Positions 43,143 through 52,012 of a DNA stretch of 64,000 nt are shown piece by piece. The notes beneath the pieces were generated by a model. The model was not told the DNA's origin. It did no database searches and worked only from the letters and a program-made list of their open reading frames with translations. How positions within the stretch are numbered: the stretch's first letter is position 1; every line of letters begins with the position of its first letter. A program made the position numbers and the translations under genes. Source of the DNA: an uncultured Eubacterium sp. (GTDB lineage Bacteria; Bacillota; Clostridia; Lachnospirales; Lachnospiraceae); NCBI GenBank assembly GCA_910589665.1, contig CAJUTR010000003.1, forward strand, positions 102,146 through 166,145, written 5' to 3'.

Positions 43143-44135
43143 ATGCCGGGAAAAGCAATAGGAATTGATTTTGGTACAAGCTCGATCAAAATTTATAAAA
43201 ACGGGGAAGGCGTGATCTTACATCAAAAGAGCGTCATAGCAATCTATAAAAAAAACCATGTATTTGCCGTGGGGGACGAGGCGTTTGAAATGTATGAGAA
43301 GGCGCCGGAACATCTCGACGTGTCGTATCCCATCAAGAATGGAGTCATTGCCGATATCGGCAATATGCAGTCGATGATCGATTACTTTTTTACGGAATTA
43401 AATGGCAAGAAACGGTTTAAGGGGGCGGAGTATTTCATCGCCGTACCGACCGATATAACAGAAGTAGAAAAGAGGGCTTATTTTGATCTGATCGCTAATA
43501 CAAATCTCAAGTCAAAGAAGATACACGTCGTGGAAAAACCGATCGCAGACGCGCTTGGCATGAACCTCGATATTACAAAATCGACGGGAACGCTCGTCGT
43601 CGATATCGGCGCAAATACAGCGGAGATCTCCGTATTGTCTTTGGGCGGCATCGTATTGAGCCGACTGATCCCAGTCGGTGGAAACCGCTTTGATGAGGCG
43701 ATCATCCAAAAGATCAAAAAAGATATGAATTTTGTGATCGGCGAGAAGAGCGCCGAACTGATCAAGAAAAATATTGCCTCTGCGTATGTGACAGAGGATT
43801 CTCTTGATATATGCGGACGGAATCTTGTCACCGGGCTTCCGAGCGAGATCACCGTGACCGGTTCGATCATACACGACGCCCTGGCAGAACTGTTCCAGAA
43901 CATCGTGGACTCCGTTAAGATCATCTTGGAGCGCACGCCGCCGGAAATCTCATCCGATATTTATAAATCCGGTCTGTATCTCACAGGCGGCTCCAGCCGG
44001 ATCAAGGATCTTGGCAAATTCATCTATGAGGAACTTGGATTAAAAGTAAATTTGTGTGAAGAGCCGGAGAGCACGGTCGTCATGGGTCTTGGCGCGGTGA
44101 TCGAGGATCCGGAACTGGCGAAACTGGCGTTATAA
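43143..44135 (+). CDS. mreB: Rod-shape protein MreB
   Basis: 330 residues, actin fold: phosphate-1 IGIDFGTSSIKIYK, phosphate-2 LVVDIGANTAEISVLSLG and adenosine LTGGSSRI. MreB filaments guide wall elongation. It is a divergent MreB/Mbl (FGTSSI and the opening are less conserved than in B. subtilis MreB). GAGAGGA lies about nine bases before ATG 43143. First of mreB-mreC-mreD-PBP2. Confidence 0.93.
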   Translation: MPGKAIGIDFGTSSIKIYKNGEGVILHQKSVIAIYKKNHVFAVGDEAFEMYEKAPEHLDVSYPIKNGVIADIGNMQSMIDYFFTELNGKKRFKGAEYFIAVPTDITEVEKRAYFDLIANTNLKSKKIHVVEKPIADALGMNLDITKSTGTLVVDIGANTAEISVLSLGGIVLSRLIPVGGNRFDEAIIQKIKKDMNFVIGEKSAELIKKNIASAYVTEDSLDICGRNLVTGLPSEITVTGSIIHDALAELFQNIVDSVKIILERTPPEISSDIYKSGLYLTGGSSRIKDLGKFIYEELGLKVNLCEEPESTVVMGLGAVIEDPELAKLAL

Positions 44136-44168
44136 AATGAATAGTGATTGGATTGGAGCCTGTTTGAT

Positions 44169-45047
44169 ATGAAAAATAAACGGAAAAGAGGGCCGTCGTT
44201 TCATCCGAAATACATGTATATTTTCCTGAGTATCATCTGTGCGCTGCTCGTTGTGCTGAGTTTCAAATTTTCGAAACAGTTTGCTGGTTTTAAATCAACC
44301 GTGGGAGATCTGGTCTCACCGATGCAGGGCGGGATCAACCGGGTCGGGAAATATCTTTCGGATAAGATGGATCTGCTGGATTCAAAAGAGAAACTGCTGG
44401 AGGAAAATAAAAGCCTGAAAGAAAAGATCGATGCCCTGAACTATGACAATAAGATCCTTGCCAATGAAAATAGCAATCTCGATAATTTCCGGGAGCTGTA
44501 TGAACTGGATAAACAGTACCCGGATTATCCGAAAGTAGCCGCCACGGTCATCGGGCGGGACGGGAACAACTGGTTCCGTCTGTTTACGATCGACAAAGGA
44601 AAAGACGACGGCGTGGATGTGGATATGAATGTCATTGCCGGTGACGGTCTGGTAGGGATCGTTTCGGAGGCAGGGAGGCACTACGCGAAAGTGCGGGGGA
44701 TCATTGATGATAAAAGTAATGTCAGCGCCATGTTTGACAGCACGGGGGAGACATGTATGGTGAAGGGGAACATGCAGAGTATCTATAAAGGATACATCGA
44801 CATTACGATGATCAGCAATTCGACGGAGGCAAAAGATGGGGACTCGGTCGTCACGTCGCGTATCAGTGACAAATTTCTTCCCGGCCTGCTCGTCGGATAT
44901 GTTTCGAATATCAAGGACGAATCCGATGGATTGTCGAAATCGGCACAACTGACACCTGTCGTATCTTTTGATAAACTAGAATCTGTTCTTGTCATTACGA
45001 CGTTAAAGGATTCATCGGAAAATGAGGATATCAAGAAGTATGATTAA
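44169..45047 (+). CDS. mreC: Rod-shape protein MreC
   Basis: 292 residues: basic cytoplasmic head, one membrane helix (about residues 15-33, YIFLSIICALLVVLSFKF), a coiled coil (LLDSKEKLLEENKSLKEKI) and the extracytoplasmic double beta-barrel (ATVIGRDGNNWFRLFTIDKG; VVTSRISDKFLPGLLVGYV). It activates PBP2/RodA in the elongasome. GGAG lies 11 bases before ATG 44169. Confidence 0.94.
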   Translation: MKNKRKRGPSFHPKYMYIFLSIICALLVVLSFKFSKQFAGFKSTVGDLVSPMQGGINRVGKYLSDKMDLLDSKEKLLEENKSLKEKIDALNYDNKILANENSNLDNFRELYELDKQYPDYPKVAATVIGRDGNNWFRLFTIDKGKDDGVDVDMNVIAGDGLVGIVSEAGRHYAKVRGIIDDKSNVSAMFDSTGETCMVKGNMQSIYKGYIDITMISNSTEAKDGDSVVTSRISDKFLPGLLVGYVSNIKDESDGLSKSAQLTPVVSFDKLESVLVITTLKDSSENEDIKKYD

Positions 45048-45552
45048 ACGAAGACTATCAACGATTATCATTATCGTGCTTGCTTTTATAATATGGACAA
45101 CGACCTTTCAGTCTCTGAAGCTGGCTGATGTGGCGCCGAACATCATGCTGATCTTAGTCGTGTGCTATGCCTATATGAGGGGAAGGACTTCCGGTCTGCT
45201 GATCGGTTTCTTTTGCGGACTTCTTTCGGATATGATGTACGGGACGGTGATCGGACTTTACGCATTCGGATTAATGACGATCGGTTTCCTCTGCGGACAC
45301 AGCCAAAAGATATATTTTACGGATAATTACATACTTCCCTGTGTGCTTGTCGGCATCAGTGACTTTGCCTATAGTATTTACTATTATGTGACGGAGTTTC
45401 TCGTCCGGGGGCGGCTTGATTTTCAGTTTTACTTCCTTACCGTGATCCTCCCCGAGATGATATATACTATGCTTCTGGCAGTTGTTGTATTCCGGCTTCT
45501 TAACATGCTTGAAAATTACCTGATGAAAAAAAGAGAGGAGGCGCAGCATTGA
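45040..45552 (+). CDS. mreD: Rod-shape protein MreD
   Basis: 170 residues with five or six membrane helices and the family segment APNIMLILVVCYAYMRGRTS. It starts inside the end of mreC (ATGATTAA) and overlaps the PBP2 start, so mreC, mreD and PBP2 are translationally linked. Confidence 0.92.
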   Translation: MIKRRLSTIIIIVLAFIIWTTTFQSLKLADVAPNIMLILVVCYAYMRGRTSGLLIGFFCGLLSDMMYGTVIGLYAFGLMTIGFLCGHSQKIYFTDNYILPCVLVGISDFAYSIYYYVTEFLVRGRLDFQFYFLTVILPEMIYTMLLAVVVFRLLNMLENYLMKKREEAQH

Positions 45553-48443
45553 TTTCTGCTATTTGGGACCATTTGAAAACGCTTGTTAGATCGCGCATTA
45601 TCTCACTTCTTGTCGTGTATGTCATTTTGTTCAGCATCCTGGTCGGACGTCTGTTTTATCTGCAGATCGTACAGGGGGAGACGTACGATGAAAAGGCGAC
45701 CATTAAAAATGAAAAAGTGAAAACACAAAAAAGTTCCCGCGGAAAGATTTTTGACTGCAAAGGAAACCTTCTTGCGACTAACGAACAAAGCTATGCGATC
45801 ACCATTGAGGATACCGGGGAACTAGATACGAACAAAGCGCTCAACGAGGTGATCTTAAAAGCCATATCTCTCATTGAAAAACACGGTGATAAAGTTTCGG
45901 TAGAATTTCCAATCGAAATCACGAAAAAAGGCAAGTTTAAATTTAATGTAGACAAAAATGCCCAACTGCGTTTTAAACGTGAGATCTATTATTTGAAATC
46001 CGTCGATCTGCTGACGGAAGAGCAGAAGAACATGTCCGCCGAGGAATGTTTCCGCTATATCCGCACTTCGACAAAAACAAATGAAATCCATTTTTTTGAC
46101 CCGCTGACCGGGGAGGAAAAAACAGACGAAGAGAAAGAAAAAAAAGAGCCTGATTACGATGACGCGACGGCCATAAAGATCATGGCGATCCGGTACGCGC
46201 TCATGATGAAAACGTATCAGAAATACGAGCCGGTTACGATCAGTTCCGACGTTTCGGCGGAAACAGTCGCTGCCATAAAGGAAAATTCAGCGGATCTGAC
46301 CGGAGTGGAAGTGAGTGAAGATGCCAAACGGGTCTACAACGACAGTAAGTTCTTCTCACACATCATCGGCTACACCGGGTTGATCTCTTCTGAATCGCTG
46401 GCCGCTAGAAAAGAAAAAGATGACAAGACCTATACGGCTGCAGATCAGATCGGTAAGACAGGAATCGAAAATACGTACGAGGAGCAGCTGCGCGGAAAGA
46501 AAGGCAGTGATACGCTTGTCATAGATAATAGCTCCCGCATCGTGGAAACAAAAGATCATGTGGACGCCGTAGCCGGCAGCGACATTTATCTGACGATTGA
46601 TTCAGATCTGCAGAAAGCCGCGTATAAACTGACAGAAAAAGCGATCGCCGGTGTATTGATTTCAAAACTTAATAACAGTAAAAGCGCTGGATCAAAAGGA
46701 AAAAAGGCAGATGACATCCGGATTCCTATTTATGACGTATACTGTGCGATCGTTGAAAACGGACTTGTGGACATCTCAAAATTTTCCGCTCCGGAAGCAT
46801 CTTCTCTGGAGAAGGATATATTTGAAAAATTTACTTCGGCAAAGAATTCCACGCTCCGTACACTGAAACAATATTTGAAATATAATTACAGCACGCCGGG
46901 GAAAGATCTCTCGGATACAATGAATGAATATCTGGATCATATTTATACGATGCTCCGCCAGGAGGAAATCATTTCTTCCGACAAAATGGATAAGTCTGAC
47001 CGCGTTTATAATGATTATGCAGATGGGAAAGTGAGCCTGAGCAAATTTCTCGTCTATGCGATCTCCAATAACTGGATCGATCTGAGCGCACTTGATGTCG
47101 GAGAAGATTATTACAGCACGGAAGAAATATATAAAAAAATGTACGACTATATTTTCGAATCCCTGACAGACGATCTTTCGTTCGATAAAAAGGTTTATCA
47201 TACGCTGATCTATAATGACACCATCAGCGGCAGGGAAGTGTGCCTGTTATTGTATGAGCAGGGGTATTTAAAAAAGAACAAAACACAGATTTCAAAACTT
47301 CGTTCGGGGAGCATATCTCCGTTCAATTTTCTGAAATCAATGATCAGATCACTGGAAATCGCTCCCGGAGAACTGGGGTTGACGCCGTGCGCGGCATCCG
47401 TTGTCATTACCGAACCCAAAACAGGAAAAGTGAAAGCACTCGTATCCTATCCAAGTTATGATAACAATAAGTTTGCCAACTCGGTCGATACCGAATATTT
47501 TTCCAAAATAAACGTAAACTCAGCTTCTCCGTTGTTAAACCGTGCGACACAGCAGAAGACCGCTCCGGGTTCTACTTATAAAATGGTAGTTGCCACCGCG
47601 GCGCTGGAAGAGGGCGTGATCAATCCGTACTCCACGGTGACCGACCGTATCGTATTTGATAAGGATCCACCGAATCCGCCGAAATGCTGGAGCAAGTACA
47701 GCCACGGAACGATCAATGTATCACAGGCGATCCAGCACTCCTGCAACTATTTCTTTTATGAGATGGGATATCTTCTGAGCGGACAGGCAGGCGGTGTGAT
47801 CAACCATGAACGGGGATTAAAGAAGCTGAAAAAGTATGCTGATATCTATGGATTTACAAATACATCTGGTATAGAACTGACAGAAGCGGAACCGACTGTT
47901 TCCGACGGAGATGCCGTGAGGTCTTCGATCGGCCAGGGCAATAACAGTTACACACCGGTACAGATCGCCAGATATGTATCTACGATCGCGAACGGCGGAA
48001 CCTGCTTTGACCTTACACTCGTAGACAGCATAAAAGACGTGGTAAAAGACAAGCAAAAAACAAATAAAGCAAAAATAAGAAACAAACTGGACATCCAGAG
48101 CAGTACGTTAGATGCCATTCAAAAAGGAATGTATATGGTGGTCAATGAAAGCAGCAGCCTGAAATCGATCTTCCAGGATGTTCCTGTGAAGGTGGCAGGA
48201 AAGACCGGTACGGCTCAGATCAGTAAAAACGAGCCAAACCATGCCCTGTTTGTATCTTATGCGCCGTATGAGTCACCGGAGATCGCGGTAACCGTTGTCA
48301 TACCAAATGCGTTTACTTCGAGCAACGCGGCGCTGTTAGCCAGCAATATATACAAATACTATTTTGATGAGTCGTCGAGAAAGAAACTTTTGAAAAATAC
48401 GGCGACTAGTACAGCCGGAACATCGGGCGGCTTTGCTGACTGA
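45549..48443 (+). CDS. Penicillin-binding protein 2 (elongasome transpeptidase), enlarged
   Basis: 964 residues, about 300 longer than E. coli or Bacillus PBP2. One membrane helix (residues 16-38), a dimerisation domain with SSRGKIFDCKGNLLATN, and a transpeptidase with the active serine in GSTYK near residue 672, SCN near 730 and KTG near 885. The extra length is a largely helical, Lys/Asp-rich insert between about residues 365 and 600. Monofunctional class B, crosslinking wall during elongation with RodA. It starts at TTG 45549 inside the mreD stop (TTGA), preceded by GAGGAGG. Confidence 0.92.
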   Translation: MISAIWDHLKTLVRSRIISLLVVYVILFSILVGRLFYLQIVQGETYDEKATIKNEKVKTQKSSRGKIFDCKGNLLATNEQSYAITIEDTGELDTNKALNEVILKAISLIEKHGDKVSVEFPIEITKKGKFKFNVDKNAQLRFKREIYYLKSVDLLTEEQKNMSAEECFRYIRTSTKTNEIHFFDPLTGEEKTDEEKEKKEPDYDDATAIKIMAIRYALMMKTYQKYEPVTISSDVSAETVAAIKENSADLTGVEVSEDAKRVYNDSKFFSHIIGYTGLISSESLAARKEKDDKTYTAADQIGKTGIENTYEEQLRGKKGSDTLVIDNSSRIVETKDHVDAVAGSDIYLTIDSDLQKAAYKLTEKAIAGVLISKLNNSKSAGSKGKKADDIRIPIYDVYCAIVENGLVDISKFSAPEASSLEKDIFEKFTSAKNSTLRTLKQYLKYNYSTPGKDLSDTMNEYLDHIYTMLRQEEIISSDKMDKSDRVYNDYADGKVSLSKFLVYAISNNWIDLSALDVGEDYYSTEEIYKKMYDYIFESLTDDLSFDKKVYHTLIYNDTISGREVCLLLYEQGYLKKNKTQISKLRSGSISPFNFLKSMIRSLEIAPGELGLTPCAASVVITEPKTGKVKALVSYPSYDNNKFANSVDTEYFSKINVNSASPLLNRATQQKTAPGSTYKMVVATAALEEGVINPYSTVTDRIVFDKDPPNPPKCWSKYSHGTINVSQAIQHSCNYFFYEMGYLLSGQAGGVINHERGLKKLKKYADIYGFTNTSGIELTEAEPTVSDGDAVRSSIGQGNNSYTPVQIARYVSTIANGGTCFDLTLVDSIKDVVKDKQKTNKAKIRNKLDIQSSTLDAIQKGMYMVVNESSSLKSIFQDVPVKVAGKTGTAQISKNEPNHALFVSYAPYESPEIAVTVVIPNAFTSSNAALLASNIYKYYFDESSRKKLLKNTATSTAGTSGGFAD

Positions 48444-48505
48444 CCGCAGGCGCAATATAGAAGCAAAAAGTGAAGAGGATTCACTTTGCAGAAATGAGGA
48501 GAAGT

Positions 48506-49168
48506 ATGAAGAACCCTGTAGTCATTAAGGGAACGAAATCCGGTATCATCGTTCATTTAAGCGATGAACTTTCGTTTTCGGAACTGATGGAAAAAGTGAG
48601 AGAAAAATTCAGATCATCCGCCGGATTTTTGGGCAATGCCCAGATCGCCCTTTCTTTTGAAGGCAGAACATTAAACGATGACGACCAGCTCAAACTGGTA
48701 GATTGCATCACTGAAAATTCCGATCTCGATGTCGTCTGTGTCATTGATGACAACGCGGAGCGGGAAGCGTATTTTAGTAAGACACTGGAAGAGAAACTGA
48801 TGGCCATGAATACGAACACGGGGCAGTTTTACAAGGGAACGCTCCGTTCTGGCCAGGTTCTCGAGTTTGATACGAGCATTGTCATTTTAGGAGACGTCAA
48901 TGCTGGCGCGCAGGTCGTGTCGGCGGGTAATGTCGTCATTTTAGGAAAATTACTGGGCAATGTGTATGCCGGTGCCTCCGGAAGGAGCAATTCCTTTGTT
49001 GTGGCGCTCCACATGAGTCCGAATCAGATCCGGATCGGCGACGTGATCGCCAGGAGCCCGGATGAAAAAAAGAAAGTGGAAGCAGAAACAAAAATAGCGT
49101 TTTCACAAGATGGAAATATCTATATTGAACCTTTGGACCGCAATGTCCTAAAAGATATTTCTCTTTAA
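48506..49168 (+). CDS. minC: Septum site-determining protein MinC
   Basis: 220 residues. An N-terminal domain (KGTKSGIIVHLSDELSF) and a C-terminal right-handed beta helix (LRSGQVLEFDTSIVILGDVN; GNVVILGKLLGNVYAGA). With MinD it stops FtsZ rings from forming away from midcell. ATG 48506 has GAGGAG upstream. First of minC-minD-minE. Confidence 0.93.
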   Translation: MKNPVVIKGTKSGIIVHLSDELSFSELMEKVREKFRSSAGFLGNAQIALSFEGRTLNDDDQLKLVDCITENSDLDVVCVIDDNAEREAYFSKTLEEKLMAMNTNTGQFYKGTLRSGQVLEFDTSIVILGDVNAGAQVVSAGNVVILGKLLGNVYAGASGRSNSFVVALHMSPNQIRIGDVIARSPDEKKKVEAETKIAFSQDGNIYIEPLDRNVLKDISL

Positions 49169-49231
49169 AAATATTGTATTGTATGGTACAATGAATAAGA
49201 TTTGCAAGAAGGAAAGGATAGGTAAAACAAC

Positions 49232-50023
49232 ATGAGTGAAGTAATTGTTATCACCTCCGGAAAAGGTGGTGTAGGAAAAACAACTACGACGGCAAACGTA
49301 GGCACCGGATTAGCAAAGGAAGGAAAAAAAGTAGTGCTGATCGATACGGATATCGGACTCCGCAACCTCGATGTAGTAATGGGACTCGAAAATCGTATCG
49401 TATACAATCTTGTCGATGTAATAGAAGGAAACTGCAGGATCAAACAGGCATTGATCAAGGACAAGCGGTATCCGAACCTCTATCTGCTCCCCTCTGCCCA
49501 GACACGGGATAAGTCGGCAGTTTCACCAGAGCAGATGGCAAAGCTGACCGAAGAATTAAAAGAAGAGTTTGATTACATATTGCTGGATTGTCCGGCCGGT
49601 ATAGAACAGGGATTCCAAAACGCGATCGCCGGGGCAAACCGCGCGCTCGTCGTTACGACGCCGGAAGTATCCGCTGTCCGTGATGCAGACCGGATCATCG
49701 GCCTTTTGAACGCAAATGACGTGAAAAAGGTGGAACTCGTTGTCAACCGTCTGCGCGCCGATATGGTGAAACGGGGCGATATGATGTCCAGTGATGATGT
49801 TGTGGAAATCCTAGCTATTGATTTGCTCGGTATCGTGCCAGACGACGAAAGCATCGTCGTATCGACCAATCAGGGGGAACCGCTCGTTGGCACGAAAACA
49901 ATGGCTGGACAAGCATTTGAAAATATATGTAAACGGATCAAGGGAGAAGAGGTTCCTTTTTTGGATCTGACAAAAAACAGCGGATTTTTCTCTAAGATTA
50001 AGCACAAATTTAAAAACAATTAG
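49232..50023 (+). CDS. minD: Septum site-determining ATPase MinD
   Basis: 263 residues with the deviant Walker A SGKGGVGKTTTTAN, DTDIGLRNLD, and the C-terminal amphipathic membrane helix region NSGFFSKIKHKFKNN. It recruits MinC to the membrane. GAAAGGA precedes the ATG. Confidence 0.97.
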   Translation: MSEVIVITSGKGGVGKTTTTANVGTGLAKEGKKVVLIDTDIGLRNLDVVMGLENRIVYNLVDVIEGNCRIKQALIKDKRYPNLYLLPSAQTRDKSAVSPEQMAKLTEELKEEFDYILLDCPAGIEQGFQNAIAGANRALVVTTPEVSAVRDADRIIGLLNANDVKKVELVVNRLRADMVKRGDMMSSDDVVEILAIDLLGIVPDDESIVVSTNQGEPLVGTKTMAGQAFENICKRIKGEEVPFLDLTKNSGFFSKIKHKFKNN

Positions 50024-50042
50024 AAAAGGGGATATCACCACT

Positions 50043-50315
50043 ATGGGAATTTCAGATTTTTTTCGAAGAAAATCGTCGGGAAATGTCGCCAAAGACCGCT
50101 TGAAACTCGTACTCGTTTCAGATCGCGCGAACTGTTCGCCTGAGTTGATGGAACAAATTAAAAACGACATCATCCGCGTACTTTCGAAGTACGTGGAGAT
50201 CGATCAGGACGGTCTGGATATCAAAATAGAGCAGACAGAATCAGAAGGTAATAACGGTTCGGTACCCGCCCTTTATGCGAATATTCCGATCGTCAGCATG
50301 AAACAGTCAAAATAA
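50043..50315 (+). CDS. minE: MinE topological specificity factor
   Basis: 90 residues. N-terminal membrane-binding ISDFFRR and anti-MinCD helix (VAKDRLKLVLVSDR), then a C-terminal beta dimerisation domain. MinE drives MinD oscillation, so this rod probably uses a MinCDE system rather than only MinJ/DivIVA, although DivIVA is also present. AAAAGGGGAT ribosome site. Confidence 0.94.
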   Translation: MGISDFFRRKSSGNVAKDRLKLVLVSDRANCSPELMEQIKNDIIRVLSKYVEIDQDGLDIKIEQTESEGNNGSVPALYANIPIVSMKQSK

Positions 50316-50337
50316 GTGATTGGTAAGTGAAAATATT

Positions 50338-51540
50338 ATGGGAAATAAAATAAAAGAAAAAGCACGTATTTGGTTAACATCAAAGAGATATAACTGGCGG
50401 AACTACGATATCGCGCTCGTGATCGTCGTGCTGGCGTTATCTCTGATCAGTTCCTATATTTTATCCATATTGAATGTACAGAATCATCATATCGGCTCGT
50501 TGAAACGTCAGATTTTTACTGTTGCAGCGGGTCTGTTTATCATTGTCCTGTTTTCACTCATTGATTATCATACCATTTGTACGTATGTCCCACTGCTTTA
50601 TATTGTTACGACCATCTTAGTTGCCTGTACGCGGTTTTCACCGCTCGGTACGACTCTGAACACCGATTCGTACCGTTGGCTTGATTTCAAAGTCTTCAAT
50701 TTACAGCCGTCTGAAATTTGTAAGATCGTTGTAATCCTGTCACTGGCTGCCTTTTTTGTCTATCGAAGGGAAAAGCTGCAGACGTTCCAGACATTTTTTC
50801 TCGCGTGTCTGATCGCGTTTTTACCAACCGGTTTCATCCTCGTACAGTCTGATCTGTCCTCAAGTGTGGTCATCATCGTAGTACTTGGCATGATGCTCCT
50901 TTCTTCCGGGATCGGCAGAAAGATAATAGGGCCGGTGATCGCGGTTCTCGTGCCGGTCAGCGGCTTTTTGGTCTGGTATATCTTCCAGCCAAACCAGCTT
51001 CTTTTGGATAAATACCAGCTCCGGCGGATCACCGGCTGGCTGAATCCGGAGACACAGGCACTCGGCACGATGTACCAGCAGAATAACTCGGTTTTATCCA
51101 TCGCCTCAGGCAAATTATATGGAAAAAGACTGTTGGAAGAGGCGGCGGAGAGCAGGAATTACAACTCGGTCGGCGTCATCGAGAGTGATTTCATCTGGAC
51201 GCCGATCAGTGAGGAATTTGGATTTATCGGCTGTATGGTCATTTTGGCACTGCTGTCTGTCATTATCATAAAATGTTTTCTTGCTGCAAAACGAGCCAAA
51301 GATTATATGGGGATGATGATCGCGATCGGGATCGGTTCCATGTTCTGTTTCCAGATCTTTTTTAACATCGGGGTAGCGACATCGATCCTGCCAAATACAG
51401 GACTTCCGCTTCCGTTTTTGAGCAATGGATTGTCTTCGATGATGAGCAGTTCGATGGCCATCGGGATCCTCATCAATATCGGATTGCAACCGAATCGCGG
51501 GAGCAACAGCAGTTATGTGGACAGCTTAACTATGAAATAG
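50338..51540 (+). CDS. rodA: SEDS glycosyltransferase, RodA/FtsW/SpoVE family
   Basis: 400 residues with about 10 membrane helices. Family segments are LQPSEICKIVVILSLA, QSDLSSSVVIIVVLG, the ESDFIWTPISEEFGFIG loop and GLPLPFLSNGLSSM. SEDS proteins polymerise glycan strands with a class B PBP. The name rodA follows from the nearby elongasome genes; FtsW or SpoVE cannot be excluded. It is 22 bases after minE and 13 bases before mgsA. The ribosome site is weak. Confidence 0.9.
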   Translation: MGNKIKEKARIWLTSKRYNWRNYDIALVIVVLALSLISSYILSILNVQNHHIGSLKRQIFTVAAGLFIIVLFSLIDYHTICTYVPLLYIVTTILVACTRFSPLGTTLNTDSYRWLDFKVFNLQPSEICKIVVILSLAAFFVYRREKLQTFQTFFLACLIAFLPTGFILVQSDLSSSVVIIVVLGMMLLSSGIGRKIIGPVIAVLVPVSGFLVWYIFQPNQLLLDKYQLRRITGWLNPETQALGTMYQQNNSVLSIASGKLYGKRLLEEAAESRNYNSVGVIESDFIWTPISEEFGFIGCMVILALLSVIIIKCFLAAKRAKDYMGMMIAIGIGSMFCFQIFFNIGVATSILPNTGLPLPFLSNGLSSMMSSSMAIGILINIGLQPNRGSNSSYVDSLTMK

Positions 51541-51553
51541 AATGGAGAAGAGT

Positions 51554-51952
51554 ATGAATATAGGGATAATTGCTCATGATTCCAAAAAAATACTGATGCA
51601 GAATTTTTGTATCGCGTACCGGGGGATCCTGAGCAAACATGAGATTTATGCAACGGAAACGACGGGCAGGCTCGTAGAAGAGGTGACAAACTTAAACATC
51701 CACAAGTATCTGGCCGGTCATTTGGGGGGCGAAAAACAGTTGGGCGCTCAGATCGAGAGCAATGAAATAGACCTCGTTATCTTTTTGCGGGATCCTCTGA
51801 CGAAAAAATCACATGAACCGGAAGTTACTACCGTGTTTCAACTGTGTGACGTCCACAACATTCCGTTAGCAACAAATGTAGCATCTGCGGAACTGCTGAT
51901 CAAAGCGCTTGAGCGGGGCGATCTGGACTGGCGCGAACTCGTCCGCTCCTAA
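51554..51952 (+). CDS. mgsA: Methylglyoxal synthase
   Basis: 132 residues. Motifs are IGIIAHDSKK, ATETTGRLV, HLGGEKQLGAQI, the catalytic aspartate in FLRDPLTKKSHEP, and ATNVASAELL. Converts dihydroxyacetone phosphate to methylglyoxal, bypassing lower glycolysis under phosphate stress. GGAGA before ATG 51554. The end of the gene contains the first unit of a 14-bp repeat. Confidence 0.95.
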   Translation: MNIGIIAHDSKKILMQNFCIAYRGILSKHEIYATETTGRLVEEVTNLNIHKYLAGHLGGEKQLGAQIESNEIDLVIFLRDPLTKKSHEPEVTTVFQLCDVHNIPLATNVASAELLIKALERGDLDWRELVRS

Positions 51953-51994
51953 GTGTCCGCTCTTGAGTGTTCGCTCATCAGCGTTCGCTCCGAA
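51939..51994 (+). repeat. Four 14-bp tandem repeats at the mgsA 3' end
   Basis: Units TCGTCCGCTCCTAA, GTGTCCGCTCTTGA, GTGTTCGCTCATCA and GCGTTCGCTCCGAA share a [T/C]CGCTC core every 14 bases. The first encodes the last residues and stop of mgsA; the last runs into the ribosome site of the next gene. Confidence 0.85.
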
Positions 51995-52012
51995 GGAAAG
52001 GAATGATCGTTT

